64,000 nt of DNA, taken from positions 1 to 64,000 of the forward strand of contig JBBQWR010000030.1 of the NCBI GenBank assembly GCA_038210495.1. The letters are read 5' to 3'. Position 1 is the stretch's first letter. Each line of letters begins with the position of its first letter. This document shows positions 15,751 to 24,503 of the stretch, one piece after another. The notes beneath the pieces were generated by a model that saw only the letters and a program-made list of their open reading frames with translations, did not search any database and was not told where the DNA came from. This stretch comes from JBBQWR01 sp038210495. Lineage in GTDB: Bacteria > Planctomycetota > Planctomycetia > Pirellulales > DATAWG01. The translations under genes and the position numbers were made by a program.

Positions 15751-17034
15751 TCAGTTTTGCGCCTCGGGCCCGGCAATAACGGCGGCGACGGCTTGGCCGA
15801 GGGTGGTTTGGTTGAGCAGAAGCGCCGTCGGTTGGCGACTTGGTTTTGAGTCGCCGTGGACTACCTGCACGGGGCAGGCTGGATCCGGGCGCTCGTAGTT
15901 AAGCGTCATGGGAATCTGTCCTTCTTCAAGAGCAATCAAACTGGCGGCCATTTCGACTGCGCCGGCCGCCGCGCCCAGATTTCCGAAGTAGCTCTTCGGC
16001 GCCGTGACCGGAACGTCGCCCAACATAGCTTGAATCGCACACGCCTCGGCTATGTCGTGAGCCACTGTGCCGAAACCGTTGGCGTTGACGTGGCCCACTT
16101 GGGTTGGCGTTAAACCTGATGCATCCAGGCTGGCGGAAATTGAATTGCGGATCGCGTGTCCAAGAGGCTGTTGATCGGGAAAATCGATGCGCTCATAACG
16201 GCTGGCGAATCCAAGCAGTTCCGCGATGGGACTGGCGCCACGCCCAACTGCGTGGCGTAGGCTTTCCAGCACAAACGCCGCTGCGCCTTCGCCATTGACC
16301 ATACCGTCGCGATCCGCGTCGAATGGCCGACACGCGGACGACGGATCATCGTTGCGCCGCGAAAGCAGTTGTCCGCCTCGATAAGTCAACGGCGTCGGGT
16401 GCAGGCGAGCACAACTCGTCCCGCCCACGATCATCACATCCGCCCAGCCGCGCTCAATGACCCGGGCGCCTTCGCCTAACGCGAGCAAGCTCGACGCCTC
16501 GCCCAGCACGATGGTGTTGTTATGGCCGCGGGCGTCGTGAGCGATGGCGATATGACAGGCCGTCATGTTCGGCAGATGCTTAAGCATCCAAAGCGGGTAA
16601 ATCTCGCGCATCGCGGCATCGCCCCAGCGAGAAAAATCAAACCGCCCGTCGATGATCGAATCGCGATAAGTGGGAATCAGTTCGTCGAACCCGCCGTAAA
16701 TGAAGTCGGCGCCGAACACGACCCCTTTTCGTTCGGGCGCCAGAGACGCGAGTTCGAGACCGGCGTCTTCGATCGCCAATTCGGCGGCTGCCACGCCGAA
16801 CTGAATGCCTCGCGACATGACCTTGAGGCTCTTGCGCGGTCGAATCAGGGCTTTTGGCTCGAAGTCGAGGACTTCGCCTCCAAATCGAACATCCATGCCG
16901 CTGGCGTCAAATCGCCGAATTGCACCAATGCGGCTTTGGGCCGACTGCAGCGAATCGCGAAATGCCGCTCTGCCAATCCCGATGGGACTTATCACGCCAA
17001 ACCCAGTGATGACGACTTGTGGATTGGGTGGCAT
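15751..17034 (-). CDS. Ketoacyl-synthase homologue lacking all catalytic residues (chain-length-factor-like)
   Basis: The 427-residue protein aligns over its whole length with FabF-type ketoacyl synthases. It starts at MPPNPQVVITGFGVISPIG and keeps ADVMIVGGTS, GAAAGAVEMAASL and the MTLNYERPDP tail. Compared without gaps to FabF around the nucleophile, the catalytic Cys is Glu179. The first active-site His is Asn319 (VNANGFGT instead of VNAHGT). The second is Asn352 (KSYFGNLGAAAG instead of KS..GH..GAAG). The C-terminal GFGGTN loop is also lost. Loss of the Cys is known from chain-length factors of type II polyketide synthases, where Gln or Glu replaces it and the protein pairs with an active ketosynthase. 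No such partner is in this window. The frame upstream of 17034 is open but not family-like. Confidence 0.8.
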   Translation of the reverse strand: MPPNPQVVITGFGVISPIGIGRAAFRDSLQSAQSRIGAIRRFDASGMDVRFGGEVLDFEPKALIRPRKSLKVMSRGIQFGVAAAELAIEDAGLELASLAPERKGVVFGADFIYGGFDELIPTYRDSIIDGRFDFSRWGDAAMREIYPLWMLKHLPNMTACHIAIAHDARGHNNTIVLGEASSLLALGEGARVIERGWADVMIVGGTSCARLHPTPLTYRGGQLLSRRNDDPSSACRPFDADRDGMVNGEGAAAFVLESLRHAVGRGASPIAELLGFASRYERIDFPDQQPLGHAIRNSISASLDASGLTPTQVGHVNANGFGTVAHDIAEACAIQAMLGDVPVTAPKSYFGNLGAAAGAVEMAASLIALEEGQIPMTLNYERPDPACPVQVVHGDSKPSRQPTALLLNQTTLGQAVAAVIAGPEAQN

Positions 17035-17135
17035 GGGGGAAGAGGCTTCGCTGGCGCCGTAGCTTGATGTAGACCACCTAATCCGCCAATTTAACTTCGG
17101 CAGCGGAGGGAACGAGAGGAAAGAGAAACATGGCC

Positions 17136-17184
17136 GCGGCATCCTGCTGCGCAGTGTGGCGCCTACGACGCAGCAGGATGCCGC
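17136..17184. repeat. Inverted repeat gcggcatcctgctgcg
   Basis: gcggcatcctgctgcg (17136-17151) and its exact complement cgcagcaggatgccgc (17169-17184) flank a 17-base centre. A related half, agccgcagcatcctgccgcg, occurs near 58696. It lies between the ketosynthase-like gene and the first desaturase. Confidence 0.7.
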
Positions 17185-17329
17185 AGTTGTGTATGCCCGC
17201 AAACTTTACGGAGTTTAACACCTTTTAGATTCATTGAAGCCGCGAGGGGATTAGTTAAGATACTAGGGGAATACAAGCGACGGCCGCAGAATCGATTCGC
17301 GGACGACTTTGACAAAGGGATGGCCGACG

Positions 17330-18457
17330 ATGCTGGAAATGGCGACGCAAACCGAAACCCAAGCGGAAAAGAATTTTTCGCTGGCCGAGGCGCGGCATTT
17401 GGTTCGCGATCTGTTCACGCCCAATCCGTGGATTTACTGGTCGGATTTCTTGGTGTCGCTCGTGGTCGGCTTCGCCTGCTATGGTTCGGTTCGGCTGTTG
17501 CCGCTGGGTTCACCCCAGCAAGTCGCCGTATTTTTGTTGTCGTGTCTGCTTTTTTACCGTGCGTCGTTGTTCATCCACGAAATCATCCATTTCCGCAGTG
17601 GCACGTTTAAGGTGTTTCGCGCGATATGGAATATGCTCTGCGGCATTCCGTTCCTTTTGCCTTCGTTTACCTACTATACGCATCTAGACCACCATCGGCG
17701 CAAGCATTACGGGACGCGCGAAGATGGCGAATATTTATCGCTCGGTAAGCAGTCGGTTTGGTCGATTTGGTTTTATCTCTCGCAGTGCTTGATTATTCCG
17801 GGTTTGGTCGTCGTCCGATTCTTGCTGCTCGCGCCGCTGACCTGGTTTAGCGTGGCCACGCGGCGCTGGGTCCATGCCCATGCTTCGTCGCTCGTGATGG
17901 ATCCGACCTACGTTCGCCCCTTTCCCGCCCGGGATGTCATGCGGGTCTGGCGAGTCCAGGAATTTGCCTGCTGTTTATTTTGCTGGGTGGTGGGGGTTCT
18001 GTTGCTGCGGGGGCTGCTGCATCCGGAATTGCGGCCTCACGATCCCTTGCCGCTAACCCGGGGCGTTTTGCCGCTGGGGTTCTTGGCTCAGGCGTATTTG
18101 ACCGGCACGGTAATCGTGCTGCTCAATTCGATTCGGACGCTGGGAGCCCATCGATTTTTGAACGACGGACGGGAAATGACGTTTATCGAGCAATTGGTGG
18201 ATTCGGTAAATTTCCCGCGCCGGCCGCTCCTGACGGAATTGTGGGCGCCGGTCGGGCTGCGGTTTCATGCTCTACACCATTTATTCCCGGCGATGCCGTA
18301 CCATAATTTAGCGGCGGCTCACCGTCGGCTGATGGCCGAGTTGCCGGCGGATTCGCCCTATCGGCTGACGGTCGCCAATAGTTTGTGGGAGGCGTTAAGT
18401 CAGTTATGGCGGGCAGCTCGAAAATCGTCGCAAGCGATCGCTCCCGAAGGTGGATAA
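17330..18457 (+). CDS. Membrane fatty-acid desaturase, paralogue 1
   Basis: This is a di-iron integral membrane desaturase or hydroxylase of 375 residues. The three histidine clusters occur in order: HEIIH (HxxxH), HLDHHRRKH (HxxHH type) and HALHHLFP (HxxHH). They are separated by hydrophobic membrane segments. The start at 17330 (MLEMATQ) is preferred over the in-frame TTG at 17309; 17339 is also possible. It is closely related to the gene at 19047, with identical spacing and the same C-terminal YHNLAAAHRRLMAELPADSPYR pattern. The acyl substrate and double-bond position cannot be read from sequence. The neighbouring ketosynthase-like gene is divergent from it. Confidence 0.85.
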   Translation: MLEMATQTETQAEKNFSLAEARHLVRDLFTPNPWIYWSDFLVSLVVGFACYGSVRLLPLGSPQQVAVFLLSCLLFYRASLFIHEIIHFRSGTFKVFRAIWNMLCGIPFLLPSFTYYTHLDHHRRKHYGTREDGEYLSLGKQSVWSIWFYLSQCLIIPGLVVVRFLLLAPLTWFSVATRRWVHAHASSLVMDPTYVRPFPARDVMRVWRVQEFACCLFCWVVGVLLLRGLLHPELRPHDPLPLTRGVLPLGFLAQAYLTGTVIVLLNSIRTLGAHRFLNDGREMTFIEQLVDSVNFPRRPLLTELWAPVGLRFHALHHLFPAMPYHNLAAAHRRLMAELPADSPYRLTVANSLWEALSQLWRAARKSSQAIAPEGG

Positions 18458-19046
18458 TCGCTCGGCGCGAGGTTAAGGTAGTTAAGGCCGTGGTAGGCAA
18501 TCAACTGCATGCCAAGCCGATTGGGCCGATGAGCGCCCCGATCCTTTCAGGACCTTTCTGGTCACGGACGATGAGCTTTTAGTCGTCCGACATTTAGTTC
18601 TCGGCAAACTCTTAGGGGGCCACGCCCTCTGGTCGTCCACCGCGAGCGAAATTGCGGTTTTTTCCGTGTATTTGGTTCAACCGGGCAGGAGATAGCCCAG
18701 AGAGTTGCGCCCTGGCGGCGCTTCTTTGCGCGACAGACGAGCCACCACGCCGCTCCGATCTCGTCGTCAGAGTGGGCGGAAATACGGAAGAACCGGCAAA
18801 CCCAACGCACTTTCAAATCCGTGTTTCCGCCGATGGTCGGTGGGGCTGAGTTTGCGCCTTCGACGTCTTGTAACGATTGGCCCGCGCGAGTTGGCGTCCC
18901 AAACAGATTTTGCCGATGAAATGAGCGAAATACCACCGCGCGTCCAGTTTGCATCGCCGGCATAACCGCTGCATGGGGCACGGCCGAGATTCGATAGATC
19001 CCATTAACGACCCGATTTAGCTTCTCGATCGCAGGAACATTTTCCA
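18458..19046. other. Intergenic region between the two desaturase genes
   Basis: 589 bases hold no convincing gene and no clear repeat. A weak hairpin (accgc / gcggt) followed by six T residues near 18642-18664 could terminate transcription after the first desaturase. The long gap suggests that the two paralogues have separate promoters. Confidence 0.4.
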
Positions 19047-20294
19047 ATGGCCACTGACGCCCAGCCGACCAACGATACGGGTGACGATTCTTGGGCAGTA
19101 CTCGCCGGACAGCCCGCTTTGGACCGCGCTGCCCTGCGGGTGCATGGCGCCCGATCGAGTGGCGTCGCGCCCACGAAACGTCCGCGGACGAAGGAAAAAG
19201 CTGCGGCCCTCCGTATCGCCGATGCCCCCGCGATCGGTCCGGAGCCCGCGACCGAAGAGTTGGAGCTTCGACCTCGATCGGGCGATCTCGTGAGCGGTGA
19301 ATTCTCTTTCCGCGAGGCCCGACAGATTCTTGGCGATTTGTTCGTTCACAAGGCTTGGATTTACTGGACGGACTTGATCCTGACGACGTCGCTCGGCTAT
19401 GGGGCGGCGAGCGTGTACCTCCGGAGCGCGGCATTTTCGTCGGTTCAAATCGCGGCTTTCCTCGTGGCCGGATTCGCCTTGTTCCGCGTCGGAAGCTTCA
19501 TCCACGAGATCACGCATCTTCGAAAAGGGGAGTTGCTGGGTTTTCGGGTCGGCTGGAATTTGTTCTGCGGCATTCCCATGCTGATGCCGTCCTTCTTCTA
19601 TGAAAACCATATCGATCATCACAACAGTCATCGCTATGGCACCGTGCACGATGGAGAATATTTGCCGCTGGGGTCCGGCTCGCGATGGCAGATTTTGTGG
19701 TTTTGGCTGCAAGTGCCCGTGCTGCCGCTGTACATCTTTTTCCGCGTATTGATCCTCGGGCCGATTTCGTTTTTGCACCCACGCCTGCGAAAGTGGACGC
19801 TCGAGCACGCCTCTTCGTTTGTGATCAATTTTCGCCATCGCTTGGTGGTCCCACCCTGGGCGCCGCGCCGCTGGTGGGCCGTTTTGGAACTGGCTTGCTC
19901 GCTTCGGGCCGCGGCGCTGGCCGGCGTCCTGCTCCTGGGTATTTACCCGTGGACCCGGGGACTGCAATTGTATTTCTTAGCCCTTATGACGCTGGGGCTG
20001 AACTACGTTCGCAACTTGGTCGCACATCATTATCGCAACACGGGCGGTCAGATGACTCACATCGAGCAACTCGAAGACTCGGTGAACATCACGGGGAACC
20101 CGCTTACCACCGAGCTCTTTTTTCCTCTCGGCCTGCGGTTTCATGCCCTGCATCACCTGTTTCCGTCGTTGCCCTATCACAATCTCGGCGCAGCGCACCG
20201 CCGGCTGATGGCTAAGCTACCCGCCGACTCGCCGTATCGTGGCACGGTGTATCCGAGCTACTGGTCGGTGATTCGCGAGTTGTGGTCGCGGTAG
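19047..20294 (+). CDS. Membrane fatty-acid desaturase, paralogue 2
   Basis: This 415-residue paralogue of the gene at 17330 carries the same three histidine clusters: HEITH, HIDHHNSHRYG and HALHHLFP. Additional conserved histidines follow in PYHNLGAAHRRL. The central hydrophobic blocks match those of the first copy. It differs by an N-terminal extension of about 65 residues, polar and apparently cytoplasmic, before FSFREARQILGDLF. The pair probably arose by duplication and may act on different acyl chains or positions. Confidence 0.85.
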   Translation: MATDAQPTNDTGDDSWAVLAGQPALDRAALRVHGARSSGVAPTKRPRTKEKAAALRIADAPAIGPEPATEELELRPRSGDLVSGEFSFREARQILGDLFVHKAWIYWTDLILTTSLGYGAASVYLRSAAFSSVQIAAFLVAGFALFRVGSFIHEITHLRKGELLGFRVGWNLFCGIPMLMPSFFYENHIDHHNSHRYGTVHDGEYLPLGSGSRWQILWFWLQVPVLPLYIFFRVLILGPISFLHPRLRKWTLEHASSFVINFRHRLVVPPWAPRRWWAVLELACSLRAAALAGVLLLGIYPWTRGLQLYFLALMTLGLNYVRNLVAHHYRNTGGQMTHIEQLEDSVNITGNPLTTELFFPLGLRFHALHHLFPSLPYHNLGAAHRRLMAKLPADSPYRGTVYPSYWSVIRELWSR

Positions 20295-20298
20295 CTCA

Positions 20299-20749
20299 AT
20301 GCCGTCGGCCGCACTCACTCTCTGGCGGAATGAACGGTGGCTTCGTTCGAACGAAGTCGAGGCACACTGGGCTGCGGTCGTCGCGCAGCTCCTGGCAACT
20401 TGCTGTTCGCCGACGAGACTCAGCGCGGATTTGTCCTTCACTTGAGCGCCCATTTTCAGGGATTTTGCCGCGATCTACACGGAGAGTTCGCAAATTTGGA
20501 TCAGGGCTATCTCACCGGGCATGCGTGGAACCGCGGAGGCCCAATTCTCTGCCGAATTGGCCCTTGAGCAACGCAACCCCAGCCACGATAATATCACCAG
20601 AGACTTCGATCGCTTTGGTTTCAATTTGGATTTTGTCGACCGCCGCCTCCGCAAATTCTCAGCGGATCACTGAGTTCGGGCATTTGAATGCGTGGCGGAA
20701 TCGGGCGGCGCATCAAGGAACAAAACCCCTGGGCGGCTGTCTCGCTTGA
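20299..20749 (+). pseudogene. Decayed HEPN-like gene (several frameshifts)
   Basis: Consecutive pieces of one protein can be read by switching frames. MPSAALTLWRNERWLRSNEV starts at 20299. DETQRGFVLHLSAHFQGFCRDLHGEF follows in the second frame (about 20400-20500). MRGTAEAQFSAELALEQRN to DFDRFGFNLDF lies in a third frame (about 20520-20640). HLNAWRNRAAHQG closes in a fourth segment (about 20680-20720). The last piece carries the R-x4-H signature (RNRAAH) of HEPN RNase-like domains. At least three frameshifts are needed, so the gene is broken. The reconstruction is from my own frame reading without an alignment. Confidence 0.55.
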
Positions 20750-20852
20750 CGCCAGCATGCAATTCCATTTGACTGTCTCGATGGGAATTTCGCCCTGGTA
20801 AACCCAATTTAGCCGAGAGACGACAATCGCAACCGATCATGTCATTGAGCCG

Positions 20853-21035
20853 TTGAAAGACGGGACCTTTGTCAAGGTGCTGAATTCCGGATATGACCGC
20901 GCGCAAATCGCCGAATATCGGGGATTGCTCGGGCCGAAGGGGGCTCGAATTTATCGCATCCTGGTCCGGAATAAACCTCGTCCGTTCTCCATTGAAGTCC
21001 ACGAAGACCACCTTGACGTTCTGAGCGAAGCGTGA
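20853..21035 (+). CDS. Small hypothetical protein
   Basis: The 60-residue product (PLKDGTFVKVLNSGYDRAQIAEY, then ARIYRILVRNKPRPF and VHEDHLDVL) has the even charge pattern of a small beta-rich domain. The start is uncertain: a TTG at 20853 is the first start codon, but coding-like sequence extends a few codons upstream (DHVIEP). Small proteins of this look can accompany HEPN-like genes, which fits the decayed gene just upstream. This one could therefore be a remnant itself. Confidence 0.4.
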   Translation: MKDGTFVKVLNSGYDRAQIAEYRGLLGPKGARIYRILVRNKPRPFSIEVHEDHLDVLSEA

Positions 21036-21059
21036 TCTTCGTCGTGGCGATTGAATCCC

Positions 21060-22139
21060 ATGAGTAGCGCCGAGATCGGTGATGGAGTTGCTGATTTCAA
21101 TGTGCCATTATGGCGAATTCTCGACGCCGCCGCGAATCGCGCCGACGAAGGGCTTCGCGTCGTCGAGGACTACGTTCGATTTGCGCTCGACGATCGGCAT
21201 CTGACGGAACTCGCCAAGCAGCTTCGGCACGAGTTGGCCGCGGTGCTGCGACAACTTTCGCCGGCCGATCGCATCGCGGCTCGAGATACAGGCGCTGATG
21301 TCGGCATCGACGTCGCCACCGCCGACGAACGACGGCGGGAGGATGCGGCCCATGTCGCGTCGGCCAGTTCGAAACGCCTACAGCAAGCCCTGCGCAGTCT
21401 GGAAGAATATTCCAAGGTGATCGATCCGCGGGTGGCCGCACAGCTTGAGTCGCTTCGTTACCGCGCCTACACGCTCGAGCGGGCAGTCGCCATCACGAGC
21501 GGCAGCGGTTCGCGACTGGCGAACGTTCAGCTGTATGTGCTGCTCGATGGACGCAGCTCCGTCGGTGAATTCACTGAACTGGCAACCAACCTAATCGATG
21601 CGGGCGTCCATGCGTTTCAACTTCGGGACAAGCGACTGGCGGATCGCGAATTGCTAGCTCGCGCTCGGCGACTGCGCGAAGCGACGGCTGAAAAGGGCGT
21701 CTTGCTGATCGTTAACGATCGGCCGGATTTGGCCCGATTGTCGCGGGCCGATGGGGTCCATGTCGGTCAAGACGAAATGAGCGTTAAAGACGCTCGCGCA
21801 GCCGTCGGCCCAGGGATGCTCGTGGGCGTGTCGACTCATTCTCTCGCCCAAGCTCGGCAAGCTGTTTTGGACGGCGCCAATTATCTCGGAGTTGGTCCGA
21901 CATTTCGGTCGACGACGAAACAATTCGATCAATTCACGGGGCTGGATTTATTACGGCAGATCGCCGCGGAAATCCGGCTGCCGGCGTTTGCCATTGGAGG
22001 TATCGGTCCGGACAATCTGTCGAGTGTGTTGGAAACGGGCATCAGGCGCATCGCGGTTGGTGGCGCAATTTTATCGGCCTCCGATCCGATCGCCGTGACG
22101 ACACGATTGTCCAGTCTACTGACCGGCCCGATCCCTTAG
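21060..22139 (+). CDS. thiE: ThiD2-ThiE fusion, thiamine-phosphate synthase
   Basis: The C-terminal half is thiamine-phosphate synthase, which joins the pyrimidine (HMP-PP) and thiazole moieties. The family motifs are FQLRDKRLADRE, LIVNDRPDLARLSRADGVHVGQDE, GVSTHSLAQARQA, YLGVGPTFRSTTK and FAIGGIGPDNL. The N-terminal 135 residues form the domain called ThiD2 in Pfam (LWRILDAAANRADEGLRVVEDY, SSKRLQQALRSLEEY), regarded as an alternative pyrimidine kinase. One chain may therefore do two consecutive steps. The ATG at 21060 is preferred over a TTG at 21051. I found no TPP riboswitch upstream. The stop overlaps that of the convergent thioredoxin-like gene. Confidence 0.9.
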   Translation: MSSAEIGDGVADFNVPLWRILDAAANRADEGLRVVEDYVRFALDDRHLTELAKQLRHELAAVLRQLSPADRIAARDTGADVGIDVATADERRREDAAHVASASSKRLQQALRSLEEYSKVIDPRVAAQLESLRYRAYTLERAVAITSGSGSRLANVQLYVLLDGRSSVGEFTELATNLIDAGVHAFQLRDKRLADRELLARARRLREATAEKGVLLIVNDRPDLARLSRADGVHVGQDEMSVKDARAAVGPGMLVGVSTHSLAQARQAVLDGANYLGVGPTFRSTTKQFDQFTGLDLLRQIAAEIRLPAFAIGGIGPDNLSSVLETGIRRIAVGGAILSASDPIAVTTRLSSLLTGPIP

Positions 22140-22828
22140 CGACTGCGATCGGCCGCTTTGGCAGCCGGTTCGTCCAAAAGCTCCTTCAGCAGCTTTTCGA
22201 TCTGGTGTTCGTCGCCACGAAGATAGCCTCGCCAAATTCCCCGAATTGCGCCTTGCCGGTCGATGAGCAATGTCGTGGGATACGGGAACGCACCATGTGG
22301 ATCACCTTGAAAATCGGCGGCCATCGTCAAAGCCATTCGCGTGTAGTTGCCCTCGTCGCGATACGTCGGCATGTCGAGACGAAAATTCCTCATAAATTCT
22401 TCCGTGTCGGCTTTCAACTCGGATTCATTCTCGCGCGAGCCGCCGCCGCAGGAAACCGGCAGCACGAGGAGATCTTCGCGATGGCCGTACTTGCGGGCCA
22501 AGGCCGCGATGTGTGGAAGCTCATCCGTGCAGGGCGGGCACCAAGTTCCCCAAAAATCCATCAGCACGACTTTGCCCTTGAGATCGGCTAACGAAACGGG
22601 TTTCGCGCCGCCAGTGAGCGGTTGGAGTTCCAGATGCGGCAAATGGTGGCCGATTCCCGGGCCGCTGTCGCCGGCGCTGTTTCGCAGTGACCCGCGTTCA
22701 ACGAGCACCATCAGCCCAACGACGCCGATCGCGGCCAGCGCCCAAAAGAAATAATTAGGCCGCTTTGGATTCCCTTCGCGTTGGCCGCCACCAGCGGCGA
22801 AATCTCCCGTCGCGGTTGAATCGTCCAT
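22136..22828 (-). CDS. TlpA/ResA-type membrane-anchored thioredoxin
   Basis: This 230-residue protein has one N-terminal membrane anchor (FWALAAIGVVGLMVLVE, about residues 27-43). A thioredoxin fold facing the periplasm follows. The redox motif is WCPPC in LMDFWGTWCPPCTDELPHIAAL, and the conserved cis-proline region is PYPTTLLIDRQG. Such proteins reduce disulfides in exported proteins or during cytochrome c maturation. The ATG at 22828 has a GAGGAAA ribosome-binding site; the frame open upstream is not family-like. Confidence 0.88.
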   Translation of the reverse strand: MDDSTATGDFAAGGGQREGNPKRPNYFFWALAAIGVVGLMVLVERGSLRNSAGDSGPGIGHHLPHLELQPLTGGAKPVSLADLKGKVVLMDFWGTWCPPCTDELPHIAALARKYGHREDLLVLPVSCGGGSRENESELKADTEEFMRNFRLDMPTYRDEGNYTRMALTMAADFQGDPHGAFPYPTTLLIDRQGAIRGIWRGYLRGDEHQIEKLLKELLDEPAAKAADRSR

Positions 22829-22971
22829 AAAATTTTCCTCGGTCACTGGTTGTCGCGCTGACATCCCTGGCACTGGCCGCCTGGCGAGCCCTATTGCATC
22901 ATATACGAGGACAGGTTCTCGATCAGTTCGCGCCAAGCCGGCGCCGCGGCGCTCACGCAAGGGAAACAGCC

Positions 22972-23556
22972 ATGCACTTCGAAGTCGAGGAAAAATTTCC
23001 GATTGCGGATTCCAATGCCATCGAAGTTCGGCTCGATCGTATCGGCGCGAAGCGGGAGGAACCCCTCGAGCAGACCGATCTCTATCTTAAGCACCCGGCG
23101 CGAGACTTCGCGCTGACCGACGAGGCCTTGCGGATTCGCGTCACCAGCGACTCTCGTGGCCAGCATAGCGTCATAACTTACAAGGGTCCGAAGATCGATC
23201 CTCATACGAAGACGCGACGCGAAATCGAGTTGCCGCTGACAGACGCCGACCAACCCGTCCAGTCGTGGCGCGAGTTGTTCGCCGCCCTGGGCTTCGATTC
23301 GGTCGCCGAAGTGAAAAAACGTCGGCGCCCGTGGGTTTTGCAATATAAAAACCAACGAGTCGAAGTCGCTCTTGACGAACTCGCTGGCCTGGGCAACTTC
23401 GTGGAACTTGAAATTTCGGCGGACGAGCACCACGTCTACGCGGCCAAGGAATGCCTGACCGCGCTGGCGAAAGACCTCGGATTGGCCGAGTCGGAGCGGC
23501 GCAGTTATCTCGAGCTTTCACTCGGGCACATCGGACCGCCGTCGGCAGTGGCCTAA
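22972..23556 (+). CDS. CYTH-domain protein (class IV adenylate cyclase-like)
   Basis: This 194-residue protein begins with the CYTH signature (HFEVEEKF, of the ExExK type). It continues with the alternating charged strands of the triphosphate tunnel: ALRIRVTS, SVITYKGPK, RREIELPL, RRPWVLQYKNQRVEVALDEL and FVELEIS. The family includes class IV adenylate cyclases, thiamine triphosphatases and polyphosphatases, and the substrate is not decided by sequence. The ATG at 22972 places the motif at the N-terminus as usual. Confidence 0.85.
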   Translation: MHFEVEEKFPIADSNAIEVRLDRIGAKREEPLEQTDLYLKHPARDFALTDEALRIRVTSDSRGQHSVITYKGPKIDPHTKTRREIELPLTDADQPVQSWRELFAALGFDSVAEVKKRRRPWVLQYKNQRVEVALDELAGLGNFVELEISADEHHVYAAKECLTALAKDLGLAESERRSYLELSLGHIGPPSAVA

Positions 23557-23765
23557 TGCGTGTTTTCGGTCTGGCGATTCCCCATGGCTGGCGATATAGC
23601 CTGCCGCCGAGTCGGATAGTATTTCTAACATCGATCGATGTTGATGGTTGCATTAGAGCCCCTTGCGGCGTTAAGCTGACAAAACTGGGCCGATCGCGCT
23701 GAGTTTTCCTGCGCTTGCGAATCCGCTTGCGTCACACCACTAGTTCCGAGGCAAGGAGTCGAACC

Positions 23766-24224
23766 ATGAAGAATCGAATTTTGGGGTTGGCTGTAGTTCT
23801 GGTCGCCTGTTTGGCCGTTCACACGATTCGTGCTGCCGATGAGAAGGCGGCCGACACGGCTGGCAAATGCCCGGTTTCGGGTAAAGACGCCAGCAAGGCA
23901 CACGCCGTCAGTTTCGAAGGGGGCAAGGTTTATTTCTGCTGCGACGAATGCCCGGCGGCTTTCGAAAAGGAGCCGGCCAAGTTCGCCGCCAAGGCCCATC
24001 ACCAAATGGCCTTGACCGGCCAACTGGTTGAAGTCAAATGCCCACTGACCGGCAAGCCGTTGAACGCCGAGCAGACCGTGGATGTCGATGGCGTGAAGGT
24101 GGCGTTCTGCTGTGCCAATTGCAAAAAGGCCGTAGCCGCGCTCAAGGGTGACGAGCAAATCGACAAGGTCTTCAAGGACGTGTCGAAGGGCTATAAGCTA
24201 GCCGAGGCCAAGGACAGCAAGTAG
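23766..24224 (+). CDS. Exported protein with two YHS domains
   Basis: This 152-residue protein has a signal peptide (ILGLAVVLVACLAVHTIRA) and two tandem YHS/TRASH-like modules. The first is CPVSGKDASKAHAV...VYFCCDECPAAF, and the second is CPLTGKPLNAEQ...VAFCCANCKKAV. Each has the CPV/LxG...CCxxC arrangement that binds soft metals in this family. An extracytoplasmic copper- or iron-handling role is likely, but the metal is not shown. The ATG is preceded by an AAGGAG ribosome-binding site, and a terminator follows the gene. Confidence 0.85.
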   Translation: MKNRILGLAVVLVACLAVHTIRAADEKAADTAGKCPVSGKDASKAHAVSFEGGKVYFCCDECPAAFEKEPAKFAAKAHHQMALTGQLVEVKCPLTGKPLNAEQTVDVDGVKVAFCCANCKKAVAALKGDEQIDKVFKDVSKGYKLAEAKDSK

Positions 24225-24261
24225 GCGCGATCCGTGGATCGAAGGGAAATGAAGACAATTG

Positions 24262-24297
24262 ACGGGAAGCGTCTTTGAGGGCGCTTCCCGTTTTTTT
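24262..24297 (+). terminator. Rho-independent terminator of the double-YHS gene
   Basis: A perfect stem, acgggaagcg / cgcttcccgt, with a 10-base loop runs straight into seven T residues, 38 bases after the stop codon. Confidence 0.92.
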
Positions 24298-24328
24298 GCG
24301 CTGACTCGGTTTATTACCGCGATCGTAG

Positions 24329-24375
24329 CACAGGCTTCCAGCCTGGGGCCGTCGAACACAGGCTGGAAGCCTGTG
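24329..24375. repeat. Palindrome cacaggcttccagcctg
   Basis: cacaggcttccagcctg (24329-24345) and caggctggaagcctgtg (24359-24375) are exact complements around a 13-base centre. It follows a terminator, so it is not needed as one. The arm is itself partly palindromic (ggcttccagcc / ggctggaagcc). Confidence 0.8.
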
Positions 24376-24503
24376 TCACCTAACTCCAAACGGCTCTTTG
24401 ATTTGCCTTGATCGAGTCGGCGTTGCGAGTTAGAATTCGGGGGCTTTTGCCAAGGTCCCCTCGGGCTGATGCGTCGTCAGCCCGGCCACACGGAGGTTCG
24501 GTC

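Noticed and set aside
20295..21059. TPP riboswitch upstream of the thiE fusion
   Set aside because: The expected THI-box segments are not present. The region is instead filled by the decayed HEPN-like gene and the small orphan gene.
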